Assembly (NCBI GenBank): GCA_036843405.1
Contig: DAITSJ010000025.1
Coordinates: 1 to 57,038, forward strand
Source: DGNJ01 sp002388905
GTDB lineage: Bacteria > Pseudomonadota > Gammaproteobacteria > Pseudomonadales > Porticoccaceae
Direction: 5' to 3'
Length of the DNA: 57,038 nucleotides
In this document: one piece after another, positions 25,411 to 34,116 of the stretch
Position numbering within the stretch: the first letter of the stretch is position 1
Layout: each line of letters starts with the position of its first letter
Notes under the pieces: model-generated
Seen by the model: only the letters and a program-made list of their open reading frames with translations
Told to the model about the DNA's origin: nothing
The model's database searches: none
Program-made: the position numbers and the translations under genes

Positions 25411-26679
25411 ATGGCTTACCTGATCGACCGACGCCTGAACAGCAAGAACAAGAGCGCCGTCAACCGCCAGCGGTTCCTGGAGCGACATCGTGAACAGATC
25501 CGGGATTCGGTGCAGGACAGTCTGCGCCGGCGCAGCATCACCAATACCAGTACCGGCGAGAAGATAAGCATCCCCACCCGGGACACCCATGAGCCCGAAT
25601 TCAAGCACGGCCGGGGCGGGCGCTTCACCCACGTGCTGCCCGGCAACAAGGAGTTCGTCCAGGGAGACAAAATCCCCCGCCCCCCCGCCGGCGGCGGTCA
25701 GGGTGCCGGCAGCGGCGCCAGCCCTGATGGCGAGGGCATGGATGATTTCGTTTTCGAGATCAGCCAGCAGGAGTTTCTCGACTTCCTGTTCGAGGATATG
25801 GAACTGCCCAACCTCACCAAGCGCCAGCTCTCCGGTATCGAGGAATTCAAGACCCGCCGGGCGGGGTTCGCCACCGAGGGCAATCCCAGTAATATCGACA
25901 TTCCCCGCTCCATGCGCGCCGCATCGTCCCGGCGCATCGCCCTCACCGCCGGCAAACGCCGCCAGCTCAAGGAAATGGAGGCGCAGCTCGAGGCCCTGGG
26001 GGAGGATGACGACGACTTCACCCGGCAGCGCCGGGAAGAGCTGGAAGCGCGCATCGCCGAGATGCGCCGGCGCATCGAGCGGGTTCCCTTCCTGGACGAC
26101 TTCGACATCCGCTACCGGCGCCACGAGAAGGTGCCGGTGCCCCACTCCCAGGCGGTAATGTTCTGCCTGATGGATGTATCCGGCTCCATGGACCAGGACA
26201 CCAAGGACCTGGCCAAGCGCTTTTTTATTCTTCTCTACCTGTTCCTGTCCCGTAATTACGAAAAGATCGACGTGGTCTTCATCCGCCACCATACCAGCGC
26301 CAAGGAAGTGGACGAGGAGGAGTTTTTCTATTCCCGGGAAACCGGCGGCACCGTGGTTTCCAGCGCCCTGCAACTGATGAAAAAGATCATCGAGGCCCGT
26401 TACCCGGTGAGCCAGTGGAACATCTACGCCGCCCAGGCCTCGGACGGCGACAACTGGCCGGAGGACAACCAGCACTGCATTGAGCTGATGCACAGGATCA
26501 TTCCCCTGCTCCAGTACTACGCCTATATCGAGATCACCGACCAGGGAGACCGCCAGCTCTGGCACACCTACCGGCAACTCAAGGCCCAGTACGACAAGCA
26601 GTTCGCCATGCAGCACATCCAGCATGCCGGCGACATCTACCCGGTCTTCCACGAACTGTTCCGGAAGCAGCACGTATGA
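25411..26679 (+). CDS. yeaH: YeaH/DUF444 family protein with VWA-like domain
   Basis: The 422-residue protein begins MAYLIDRRLNSKNKSAVNRQ, the family start. It then has the basic HGRGGRFTHVLPGNKEFVQGD segment, a Gly/Pro linker, and a von Willebrand A-like half with the MIDAS-type MDVSGSMDQDTKD near residue 253 and a VFIRHHTSAKEVDEEEFF segment. It has no known catalytic activity; it works with PrkA/YeaG and SpoVR/YcgB in stationary-phase and nitrogen-stress responses in enterics. The stop overlaps the spoVR start by 4 bases (ATGA), showing coupling. Cytoplasmic, with no signal peptide. Confidence 0.93.
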   Translation: MAYLIDRRLNSKNKSAVNRQRFLERHREQIRDSVQDSLRRRSITNTSTGEKISIPTRDTHEPEFKHGRGGRFTHVLPGNKEFVQGDKIPRPPAGGGQGAGSGASPDGEGMDDFVFEISQQEFLDFLFEDMELPNLTKRQLSGIEEFKTRRAGFATEGNPSNIDIPRSMRAASSRRIALTAGKRRQLKEMEAQLEALGEDDDDFTRQRREELEARIAEMRRRIERVPFLDDFDIRYRRHEKVPVPHSQAVMFCLMDVSGSMDQDTKDLAKRFFILLYLFLSRNYEKIDVVFIRHHTSAKEVDEEEFFYSRETGGTVVSSALQLMKKIIEARYPVSQWNIYAAQASDGDNWPEDNQHCIELMHRIIPLLQYYAYIEITDQGDRQLWHTYRQLKAQYDKQFAMQHIQHAGDIYPVFHELFRKQHV

Positions 26680-28202
26680 CCACCGACGTAATCGAAAAAC
26701 CTCTCGACCATGGCTCGGAATGGACCTTCGAGCTGCTCGAGGATTTCGAGCGGGAAATCGCCCGGATCGCCGAAAAATTCCGGCTCGACACCTACCCCAA
26801 CCAGATCGAGGTGATCAACTCGGAGCAGATGCTCGACGCCTACGCCTCCTCCGGCATGCCCATCAACTATCACCACTGGACCTTCGGCAAGAAGTTCATC
26901 CAGGTGGAAAACCACTACCGCCGGGGCTACATGGGGCTGGCGTACGAAATTGTCATCAACTCCAACCCCTGCATCGCCTACCTGATGGAGGAGAACACCA
27001 GCACGCTCCAGGCCCTGGTGATCGCCCATGCCTGCTACGGCCACAACTCCTTTTTCAAGAACAACTACCTGTTCCGCACCTGGACCGACGCCGGTTCCAT
27101 CATCGATTACCTGGTGTTCGCCAAGAAGTTCATCACCGGCTGCGAGGAGCGCCACGGCGTCAAGGCCGTGGAAACGGTGCTGGACGCCTGCCACGCGGTC
27201 ATGGACCACGGTGTCGACCGCTACAAGCGGCCCTACCCCATCTCCATGGAGGAGGAGGAAAAGCGACAGGCCGAGCGCGAGGAATATCTTCAGCGCCAGG
27301 TCAACGACCTGTGGCGAACCATCCCGCCCACGGAGCGGGAGACGTCCGAACCGGAACCGGAGTTCAAGTTTCCCGCCGAGCCCCAGGAGAACCTGCTCTA
27401 TTTTATCGAGAAGCACGCGCCCCTGATGGAGCCCTGGCAACGGGAGATCGTGCGGATCGTGCGCAAGTTCGCCCAGTACCTCTATCCGCAACGCCAGACC
27501 AAGGTGATGAACGAGGGCTGGGCCACCTTCTGGCACTTCAATATCCTGCACGAGATGTATAAGGACGGCCTGGTGTCCGACGGCTTCATGATGGAATTCC
27601 TCCAGCATCACACCAACGTCATCTACCAGCCCCCCTACGACTCGCCCATGTATTCGGGGATCAACCCCTACACCCTGGGCTTCGCCATGTTCCAGGACAT
27701 CCGCCGGGTCTGCGAGCACCCCACCGACGAGGACAGGCTCTGGTTCCCTGACCTGGCCGGCAGCGACTGGCTTGAGGCGGTGCATTTCGCCATGGAGAAC
27801 TTCAAGGACGAGAGTTTTGTGCTCCAGTACCTGTCGCCAAAGGTCATCCGGGACCTGCGCCTGTTTACCGTCCTGGACGACTCCGACCTGCCGGAACTGG
27901 AGGTCACCGCCATCCACAACGGCGACGGCTACCAGCGCATCCGCGAGGAACTGGCCAGCCTCTATAACCTGGGAGATATGCAACCCAACATCCAGATCCA
28001 GCGTGTCGACGTTCGTGGCGACCGCTCCCTGACCCTGCGCCACGACATGCACAATGGCCGGCCCCTGCAGCCGAAGGATGCCCGGGAAGTGCTCAAGCAC
28101 CTGCACCAACTCTGGGGGTTCGATGTCTATCTGGAATCGGTGCGAAACGGCAAGGTGGTAAAGGTATTTCGCTGTCCCATAAAACCGGACGGCGACAACT
28201 GA
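26676..28202 (+). CDS. SpoVR family protein (YcgB)
   Basis: The 508-residue protein carries SpoVR family features. These are MPINYHHWTFGKKFI, YEIVINSNPCIAYLMEEN, AHACYGHNSFFKNNYLF and the HGVD segment, followed by QTKVMNEGWATFWHFNIL and PYTLGFAMFQDIRRVCE. Histidines and glutamates in these motifs suggest a metal site, but no reaction is established for the family. In Bacillus SpoVR affects spore cortex; in gammaproteobacteria it is co-expressed with prkA and yeaH. The start overlaps yeaH by 4 bases. No clear Rho-independent terminator follows; the gap to the convergent yceI-like gene is 79 bases. Confidence 0.94.
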   Translation: MTTDVIEKPLDHGSEWTFELLEDFEREIARIAEKFRLDTYPNQIEVINSEQMLDAYASSGMPINYHHWTFGKKFIQVENHYRRGYMGLAYEIVINSNPCIAYLMEENTSTLQALVIAHACYGHNSFFKNNYLFRTWTDAGSIIDYLVFAKKFITGCEERHGVKAVETVLDACHAVMDHGVDRYKRPYPISMEEEEKRQAEREEYLQRQVNDLWRTIPPTERETSEPEPEFKFPAEPQENLLYFIEKHAPLMEPWQREIVRIVRKFAQYLYPQRQTKVMNEGWATFWHFNILHEMYKDGLVSDGFMMEFLQHHTNVIYQPPYDSPMYSGINPYTLGFAMFQDIRRVCEHPTDEDRLWFPDLAGSDWLEAVHFAMENFKDESFVLQYLSPKVIRDLRLFTVLDDSDLPELEVTAIHNGDGYQRIREELASLYNLGDMQPNIQIQRVDVRGDRSLTLRHDMHNGRPLQPKDAREVLKHLHQLWGFDVYLESVRNGKVVKVFRCPIKPDGDN

Positions 28203-28281
28203 TCGGACTTCACCCGCCAGCGGCAAGCGACCGGATCCGCTACCCGGCCACTAGCTATTTGTTTGTCCACGGATAATCCCG

Positions 28282-29001
28282 CTAATCCCGGACCCGGCTG
28301 GCCTCCACCCGGAACTTTACCCGCACTTCATCCTTCACCCTGAGGCCGCCACCCAGGGCAGTAAACGGCTCGATGCCGAACTCGCTCTGCAGGACCTTGA
28401 ATTCGCCAATGGCAATGAGGCCGCCGTTCTGCCGGATCACGGCCACCGGCACGGTCAGTTCTCTTTCGACGCCGTGCAGCCTCAGGCGGAATGTGATATC
28501 CGGCTGCCAGGCCGGGCCCGCCAGTGACCGGGAGCGCAACTCGATGCGGGGATACTCCCCGGCATCGAGCACGCCGGGCCCCAACATGTTTTCCCGGGTC
28601 CTGCCGGCGGCCTGATCGGGAAGCTCGCTTGCGAATTCCCCGCCCTCCTCGCGCCGCACGGCCGGGGGGTCCACCGTCAGTCCGTCCACCGGAATCGTCA
28701 GGTCGAACCCGGAATCCCGGAATTCCGGCGCCAGGTGGACGGTACCGGTGATGTTGCGGGCCACAATGACGTGACTATGGCCGTATTCAGCCAGCGGACC
28801 ACCCCGGTACACATAGAAGCGCGCCCGGGATTGCTCGGGCACCACGCGGTACAGCTCGGCGGACTCCACCGCCAGCGGCGGCAACTCCCCGGCCGGCGTA
28901 GACCGGGTTCGCTCCGCCGGGGGTTGTATTTGACAACCGTCCAGGAGCAAGAGGCTCGACAGCAACGTGGCCAGAAGGCCCCGGGGTTGAAATTCGCACA
29001 T
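28282..29001 (-). CDS. YceI-like domain lipoprotein
   Basis: The 239-residue protein has an N-terminal hydrophobic stretch LLATLLSSLLLLDGCQ, with Cys at about residue 23 as a likely lipidation site; Asp before Gly is unusual for a lipobox. After a Pro-rich linker comes a YceI-like lipocalin-fold domain, with SRARFYVYRGGPLAEYGHSH, VDGLTVDPPAVRR, TRENMLGPGVLDAGEYPRI and FRLRLHGVERELTVPV. Such proteins bind lipids or isoprenoids or act in periplasmic stress; the ligand here is unknown. It converges on spoVR. It may be read on from hisA, but a large hairpin lies between. Confidence 0.8.
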   Translation of the reverse strand: MCEFQPRGLLATLLSSLLLLDGCQIQPPAERTRSTPAGELPPLAVESAELYRVVPEQSRARFYVYRGGPLAEYGHSHVIVARNITGTVHLAPEFRDSGFDLTIPVDGLTVDPPAVRREEGGEFASELPDQAAGRTRENMLGPGVLDAGEYPRIELRSRSLAGPAWQPDITFRLRLHGVERELTVPVAVIRQNGGLIAIGEFKVLQSEFGIEPFTALGGGLRVKDEVRVKFRVEASRVRD

Positions 29002-29117
29002 AACGTCCCCTTTTTTGGCAACAGGCTTGGCGACGAGGTCATTACTATCTTAGTCGGTAATGATGCTTGGGGCTGGAGTCGGAGGTCGGGAACCAGGAAA
29101 TTACCAGGCTATAGCCC

Positions 29118-29158
29118 CGGCACCGCTCCTGCCTCACGGGAGGGTTTTCGCGGTGCCG
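29118..29158. terminator. Hairpin between hisA and the YceI-like gene
   Basis: CGGCACCGC (29118-29126) pairs with GCGGTGCCG (29150-29158), and CTCC inside pairs with GGAG. It follows the hisA stop on the minus strand but has no good U tract on that side, so it is a possible terminator or mRNA end stabiliser. Confidence 0.45.
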
Positions 29159-29171
29159 TAAGGCGGGGTTT

Positions 29172-29912
29172 CTACTGGCCGCCAGTCCCGTCGCAATACT
29201 GCTGGGCTGCCGCCAGGTCCAGGGTGCCTTCGTAGATGGCCCGGCCGGTGATGGCGCCGAGTATGCCCTCGCGGGCCACTGCCTGTAGCGCCTTGATATC
29301 GTCCAGGTTGGTAATGCCGCCGGAGGCGATCACGGGAATCCGGGAAGCCCGGGCCATGGCCAGGGTCGCGTCGACGTTGACTCCCTGCATCATGCCGTCC
29401 CGGGCGATATCGGTATAGACAATGGCCGATACGCCATCGCTCTCGAAGCGCCTGGCCAGGTCGGTGGCCCTGATATCGGTGACCTCGGCCCAGCCGTCGG
29501 TGGCGACCATACCGCCCCTGGCATCGAGGCCGACGATCACATGGCCGCGAAAGTGGCGGCAGGCCTCTTCCACCAGAGTCGGGTCCTTGACCGCACTGGT
29601 GCCCAGGATCACGTAGTCCACCCCGGCGCCGAGGTAGGCCTCCATGGTGTCGAGGCTGCGGATGCCCCCACCGATCTGCATGGGCAGTTCGGGAAATTCG
29701 TGGGCTATGGCCCGCACCACGTTGCCGTTCACCGGCTCGCCGGCAAAGGCGCCGTTCAGATCCACCAGGTGCAGGCGGCGGGCGCCGGCGGCGACCCACT
29801 TGCGGGCCACGTCCACCGGGTTGTCGGAAAAGACCGTGGAATCCTCCATGCGGCCCTGCCGAAGCCGCACACAGAGACCGTCTTTCAGGTCGATGGCCGG
29901 AATAATCAGCAT
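29172..29912 (-). CDS. hisA: ProFAR isomerase
   Basis: The ATG at 29912 (MLIIPAIDLKDG) gives 246 residues, the family length. HisA is a TIM barrel that isomerises the ProFAR intermediate of histidine synthesis. Catalytic Asp8 in PAIDLKDG and the opposite Asp in VYTDIARDGMMQGVN are present, as are VDLNGAFAGEPVN, QIGGGIRS and IASGGI phosphate loops. It lies 4 bases after hisH on the minus strand. hisF, which normally follows hisA in this order, is absent: the next gene is a YceI-like lipoprotein. Confidence 0.96.
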   Translation of the reverse strand: MLIIPAIDLKDGLCVRLRQGRMEDSTVFSDNPVDVARKWVAAGARRLHLVDLNGAFAGEPVNGNVVRAIAHEFPELPMQIGGGIRSLDTMEAYLGAGVDYVILGTSAVKDPTLVEEACRHFRGHVIVGLDARGGMVATDGWAEVTDIRATDLARRFESDGVSAIVYTDIARDGMMQGVNVDATLAMARASRIPVIASGGITNLDDIKALQAVAREGILGAITGRAIYEGTLDLAAAQQYCDGTGGQ

Positions 29913-29916
29913 TTTT

Positions 29917-30567
29917 TTACTCACCCCGCCAATTGACAAAATTTTTGAGCAGTTGCAGGCCGGCGGTATGGCTTTTTTCCGGGTGGAACTGGACCGCAAA
30001 GAGATTACCCTCGGCCAGGGCGGCCGAGAAGGTTGTCCCGTAATCACATGTGGCGGCGGCCACGTCGAGACCGGCTTCCACATAATAGCTGTGCACGAAA
30101 TAAAAGCGTTCATCCTGGTCGATGCCCCGCCACATGGGGTGGTCCCGGCTCTGGTGCACCTGGTTCCAGCCCATATGAGGAACCTTCAGGCGCCTGCCCT
30201 CTGGGTCGTGGAGTTCCTCGCCGAAGAATTTGACCTCGCCGGGATAGACTCCGAGGCAGTCGACGCCGCCGTTTTCCTCGCTGCGAGTCAACAGGGCCTG
30301 CATGCCCACGCAGATACCCAGCACCGGTTTCTCGTCGATGGCTTTTTTAACGGCCCTGTCGAAGCCGCCGCGAACGATTTCCGCCATGCAGTCACGCATG
30401 GCGCCGACACCGGGGAAGACCACCCGATCGGCCTCGGCGATTTCGCGGTTGTCGGAGGTCACTACCACCTCGGCCCGGGGAGCCACCTGCTCCAGGGCCT
30501 TGGAAACGGAATGAAGATTGCCCATGCCGTAATCGATTACGGCAATGCGGACACAAAAATCAGTCAT
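29917..30567 (-). CDS. hisH: Imidazole glycerol phosphate synthase glutaminase subunit
   Basis: The 216-residue class I glutaminase has the catalytic triad: the Cys in KPVLGICVGMQALL, and the His and Glu in AVQFHPEKSHTAG. It also has VIDYGMGNLHSVSKAL at the N-terminus and FPGVGAMRDCM. HisH makes ammonia for HisF, with which it forms a tight complex, so hisF must exist elsewhere. It sits between hisB (33 bases upstream) and hisA (4 bases downstream) and is certainly in one transcript with them. The start could be a few codons further in (VRIAVIDYGMGN), since TDFC is not typical. Confidence 0.95.
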   Translation of the reverse strand: MTDFCVRIAVIDYGMGNLHSVSKALEQVAPRAEVVVTSDNREIAEADRVVFPGVGAMRDCMAEIVRGGFDRAVKKAIDEKPVLGICVGMQALLTRSEENGGVDCLGVYPGEVKFFGEELHDPEGRRLKVPHMGWNQVHQSRDHPMWRGIDQDERFYFVHSYYVEAGLDVAAATCDYGTTFSAALAEGNLFAVQFHPEKSHTAGLQLLKNFVNWRGE

Positions 30568-30600
30568 AAATCACCTGATGATGCGGACCCTGGGAAGGTC

Positions 30601-31194
30601 CTAGAGTGTTCCCTTGGTGGACGGCATGACGCCCGCCATGCGGGGATCGACCTCGACGGCGGCCCGCAGGGCGCGACCGAAGGCCTTGAAGATGGTCTCG
30701 ATCTGATGGTGGGCATTGGCGCCACGCAAATTGTCGATGTGCAGCGTCACTCCGGCGTGGTTGACAAAGCCCTGGAAGAATTCCCAGGTCAACTCCAGGT
30801 CGAAGGAGCCGACCCGGGCCTGGGTGAACTGCACGGGCATTTCCAGGCCGGGCCGACCGGAGAAGTCAATCACCACCCGGGACAGGGCCTCGTCCAGGGG
30901 CACGTAGGCGTGACCGTAGCGGCGAATGCCTTTTTTGTCCCCCAGGGCGCTGGCAACCGCCTGACCCAGGGTGATACCGATATCCTCCACCGTGTGGTGG
31001 TCGTCGATGTGAATGTCCCCTTCGGCCCTGATGTCCAGATCCACCAGGCCGTGACGGGCAACCTGGTCCATCATGTGCTCGAGAAAGGGCACCCCGGTTT
31101 CGAAACCCGACCGGCCGGTACCATCCAGGTTCACCGAAACCGTGATCCGGGTTTCCAGGGTATCGCGGCTGACTGTGGCCTTGCGCTCCGCCAT
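30601..31194 (-). CDS. hisB: Imidazoleglycerol-phosphate dehydratase
   Basis: The ATG at 31194 (MAERKATVSRDTLETRI) gives 197 residues, the monofunctional HisB size without a phosphatase domain. Manganese ligands sit in PFLEHMMDQVARHG, IDDHHTVEDIGI and ANAHHQIETIFKAFGRAL, with the usual KKGIRRYGHAYVPLDEALSR. It dehydrates IGP to imidazole acetol phosphate. It is first in the hisB-hisH-hisA transcript and divergent from the small exported protein at 31340, so the 145-base gap should hold both promoters. Confidence 0.97.
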   Translation of the reverse strand: MAERKATVSRDTLETRITVSVNLDGTGRSGFETGVPFLEHMMDQVARHGLVDLDIRAEGDIHIDDHHTVEDIGITLGQAVASALGDKKGIRRYGHAYVPLDEALSRVVIDFSGRPGLEMPVQFTQARVGSFDLELTWEFFQGFVNHAGVTLHIDNLRGANAHHQIETIFKAFGRALRAAVEVDPRMAGVMPSTKGTL

Positions 31195-31339
31195 GGCATT
31201 CTCCACTTCGCCCGGGGCCCGCCGCGGGGCGGCAGGTGCCCTTCGAAAAGCGGCCATTATACGGATCAGCCACGCCGTCTTCCATAGACAATGACACTGG
31301 CGTAAAATCGCCCCACAGGTTCAGGATTCCCCGCCCCGG

Positions 31340-31606
31340 ATGCTTAAATCGGCACGACAAACGGCCCTACTCTGGCTGCTGGTCCTCGGCACCGCGCTCT
31401 GGGGCGCCACCGTGGCCGACCACCTGCACCTGGAACCCGATCACGGCCTTTGCGACATCTGTGTCCTGCCCCATGCCGGCAATATCGCCCAACCGGAAAT
31501 CCAGCTCCCGCCTTCCCCCGCAATCGGGCGCAGCTCAGACCCGGTTCCCGAAACCCCACCCCTTCTTTTCCGGACTCCCTACCACAGCCGCGCCCCGCCG
31601 GCCTGA
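31340..31606 (+). CDS. Small exported His/Cys-containing protein upstream of a zinc receptor
   Basis: The 88-residue protein starts MLKSARQTALLWLLVLGTALWGATV, an apparent signal or membrane anchor. It is followed by ADHLHLEPDHGLCDICVLPHAG, rich in His, Cys and Asp as expected for a metal-binding stretch. The rest is a Pro-rich tail. The gene has only a weak ribosome site. It lies 168 bases before the ZnuD-like TonB receptor and reads the same way. Small proteins of this style (DUF2946-like) often sit beside metal uptake genes, so a periplasmic zinc or copper role is plausible but inferred. No family can be assigned with certainty. Confidence 0.6.
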   Translation: MLKSARQTALLWLLVLGTALWGATVADHLHLEPDHGLCDICVLPHAGNIAQPEIQLPPSPAIGRSSDPVPETPPLLFRTPYHSRAPPA

Positions 31607-31773
31607 TTTCAGTTACCGCCGACTTTTTTGCGCCAAAGGCCGTCGACACCAGATCCGACCGGTTTTTCCCGACAAGAGTTCATTCCGGGTTAACAAAAGC
31701 TGTTGTTGGCTGATTGCGTTCGACCGTGAGCCTCTGGCGCTCATCATCGCAACCTATGAAATCGGGAAATATT

Positions 31774-33867
31774 ATGCAACACAAATACAATTGGGGCCTC
31801 GCCATGACCCTTTGCGCGGGACTGGCGAGGGCCGACAGCGGCGCCATCGAGGAACTGGTGATCACGGCCTCCCCCCACGGCAAAAGCGCCGAAGAAATCG
31901 CCGGTTCATTGAACATCCTCGACCGGGAAACCCTGAAACGCGAAGTGGCCGCCACCCTGGGAGAAACCCTGCACAACCAGCTCGGGGTGGTGTCCAGTTC
32001 CTTTGGCCCCGGCGTCGGCCTGCCGGTCATCCGCGGGCTGTCGGGCAAACGGGTGGCGGTCCTGCAAAACAGCAATGCCATAGGAGACGCCTCCGCCACA
32101 AGCCCTGACCACGCGGTGGCCACGGAGGCCCTGCTCGCGGACCGTATCGAAATCCTGCGCGGGCCCGCCACCCTGCGGTTTGGTCCGGGGGCTATCGGCG
32201 GCGTGGTCAACGTCATCGACAACCGGATTCACACGGAGCGTTTCAAAGGGGTCGATGGCGCCGTGGAAGGCCGGCACGACACCAACACGCACGGCAACGT
32301 GCTGGTGGGCCGGCTGGACGCGGGGACCGGCAACTTTGTCGCGCACCTTGACGGCGTAATGCGGGACAGCCGCGACGTGGAAATTCCGGGTCGCGCCAAC
32401 CGGCTGGCTGCCCCCGACGAAACGTCGGACGGCTTTATCGACAACACCGACACCGAGGCCCGCTCCTGGAGCCTGGGATTGTCCCGGATCACAGATACCA
32501 TGAGCGCCGGTATCAGTGTCCAGCGGCTGAACAACGAGTACGGGATTCCGCCGGGAGCCCACGAACATCACGAAGAACACGAGGAAGAGGGGGAAGGCCA
32601 TGAAGAAGAGGAGCACGGGGACGCCCTGTTCACCCGCATCGACATGGACCAGACCGTCTATCAGGCCAAACTGGCGTTTTCCGACCTGGGCGGCTGGCTC
32701 CAGTCGGCCAACCTGGACCTGAGCCATACGGACTACGGCCACCGGGAACTGGAAATCGAGGAGGGGATCGCTTCGGTGGGCACCCGTTTCGAAACCGACT
32801 TAAGCGAAGGCCGGGCCGAACTCACCCACATCCCGGTCGCCGGCTGGACCGGCACCCTGGGCCTGCACCTCAGCCAGCGGGATTTCGACGCGGTGGGCGA
32901 AGAGGCGTTTGTGCCGCCTTCGGTCACGGACAACCGTGGCCTTTTCCTGCTGGAAGAACGGGACCTGGGTGCCGCCACCCTGGAACTGGGCCTGCGCCAT
33001 GACCGCCAGACCGTGGACAGTTCCGGTCTGGCGGATATCGATCACACCAGCATCAATGCCAGCGCCAGCCTGCTCTACCCGGTGACGGACAGCCAACAGG
33101 TGGGCGTGACCCTCTCGCGCACGGAAAGAGCGCCCACCGCCGAGGAACTGCTCTCGGACGGCCTCCACGTGGCCACCAACACCTACGAGGTGGGCGATGC
33201 GAGTCTCGACACGGAATCGGCCCTGAACCTGGAGTTGACCTGGCGTTACCAGGGCGCCGTCGATCTGCACGCCGCCCTTTATCACCGCCGCTTCCGCGAC
33301 TTCCTCTATCTCCGGGACACGGGGAGCCGGTTCAGCCACGACCTGGAAGAAGCCGGTGCCACCGGCCTCGCCGCCTGTTCCTCCCGACTGGCGGACTTCG
33401 ACAACGACATCGGGGAGTTCGAGGAAGCGGTAACCTGCTTCCGCCACAGTCAGGACGATGCCAGATTCACCGGCGCCGAGCTGGAAGCCACGGTTGCCAT
33501 CACGGCAAGCCAATCGGTGCGGCTGTGGGGCGACGTGGTGCGGGCCGAGTTCGACGATGGCATGGAGGTGCCCCGGCTTCCCGCCGCCCGCCTGGGTGGC
33601 GCCTGGAACCTCAACTCGGGCCCCTGGGCCCTGCAACTGAGCCTGACCCACGGATTCCGCCAGGATCGCCCGGGGGAAAACCAGCCGGAAACCGATGATT
33701 ACACAAGGCTGGACGCCTACCTGAACTATGGCGCGGACCACTGGTCGGTGTTCCTCAAGGGAACCAACCTCACCGACAACGAGATCCGCAACGCCACCAG
33801 CTTTCTGCGCGATCTGGCTCCGGAGCCGGGCCGCAGCCTGGTGATCGGCGCCAATTATCGGTTTTAG
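31774..33867 (+). CDS. ZnuD-like TonB-dependent zinc receptor
   Basis: The preferred start at 31774 (MQHKYNWGLAMTL) gives a 20-residue signal peptide ending GLARA; ATG 31756 is an alternative. After it come TonB-box-like IEELVITASPH, the plug domain (LVIRGLSGKRVAVLQ-like, ILRGPATLRFGPGAIGGVVNV) and a 22-strand barrel ending in GANYRF. About residues 263-285 form a His/Glu-rich loop (EHHEEHEEEGEGHEEEEHG), as in the zinc-scavenging ZnuD loop. The plug has SNAIGDASATSPDHAVA, also ZnuD-like. It imports zinc across the outer membrane with TonB energy. No Zur box was recognised upstream. It breaks the usual his-asmA gene order. Confidence 0.88.
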   Translation: MQHKYNWGLAMTLCAGLARADSGAIEELVITASPHGKSAEEIAGSLNILDRETLKREVAATLGETLHNQLGVVSSSFGPGVGLPVIRGLSGKRVAVLQNSNAIGDASATSPDHAVATEALLADRIEILRGPATLRFGPGAIGGVVNVIDNRIHTERFKGVDGAVEGRHDTNTHGNVLVGRLDAGTGNFVAHLDGVMRDSRDVEIPGRANRLAAPDETSDGFIDNTDTEARSWSLGLSRITDTMSAGISVQRLNNEYGIPPGAHEHHEEHEEEGEGHEEEEHGDALFTRIDMDQTVYQAKLAFSDLGGWLQSANLDLSHTDYGHRELEIEEGIASVGTRFETDLSEGRAELTHIPVAGWTGTLGLHLSQRDFDAVGEEAFVPPSVTDNRGLFLLEERDLGAATLELGLRHDRQTVDSSGLADIDHTSINASASLLYPVTDSQQVGVTLSRTERAPTAEELLSDGLHVATNTYEVGDASLDTESALNLELTWRYQGAVDLHAALYHRRFRDFLYLRDTGSRFSHDLEEAGATGLAACSSRLADFDNDIGEFEEAVTCFRHSQDDARFTGAELEATVAITASQSVRLWGDVVRAEFDDGMEVPRLPAARLGGAWNLNSGPWALQLSLTHGFRQDRPGENQPETDDYTRLDAYLNYGADHWSVFLKGTNLTDNEIRNATSFLRDLAPEPGRSLVIGANYRF

Positions 33868-33943
33868 GTACAAGGATGTACCCACGACACTCGCTTCGCT
33901 CGGACCCAAAGCGTTTCACGGGGCCAGCTTCGGGGCGCGCACT

Positions 33944-33967
33944 CAAATAGACAGGGATATCTATTTG
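33944..33967. repeat. Inverted repeat after the TonB receptor
   Basis: CAAATAGA (33944-33951) and TCTATTTG (33960-33967) are perfect inverted copies around an 8-base loop. The position, 77 bases after the receptor stop, suggests a transcript-end structure. Confidence 0.5.
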
Positions 33968-33994
33968 AATACCAGGTCAATAACCGACCCCGCG

Positions 33995-34015
33995 GGGGAC
34001 GGCAATGCCGTCCCC
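33995..34015. terminator. Perfect 9-bp hairpin before the MltF-like gene
   Basis: GGGGACGGC and GCCGTCCCC flank a 3-base loop (AAT). No U tract follows, so it is only a possible terminator of the receptor transcript or an attenuating structure 100 bases before the next ATG. Confidence 0.4.
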
Positions 34016-34116
34016 ATGCCTGGCAGAAAAGTTCGACAAGACTCTGACAACCCTCATTTTTTTGACAAACCGGCCAAAAAGCTCCATGTTCCCTGAAACG
34101 GACGAGGAAAGGCGCC

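Noticed and set aside
24538..26673. 711-residue minus-strand frame opposite prkA and yeaH
   Set aside because: Shadow of GC-rich codon use on the opposite strand; it crosses two real genes and a REP cluster. The same holds for the frames at 23188-24534 and 26637-28226.
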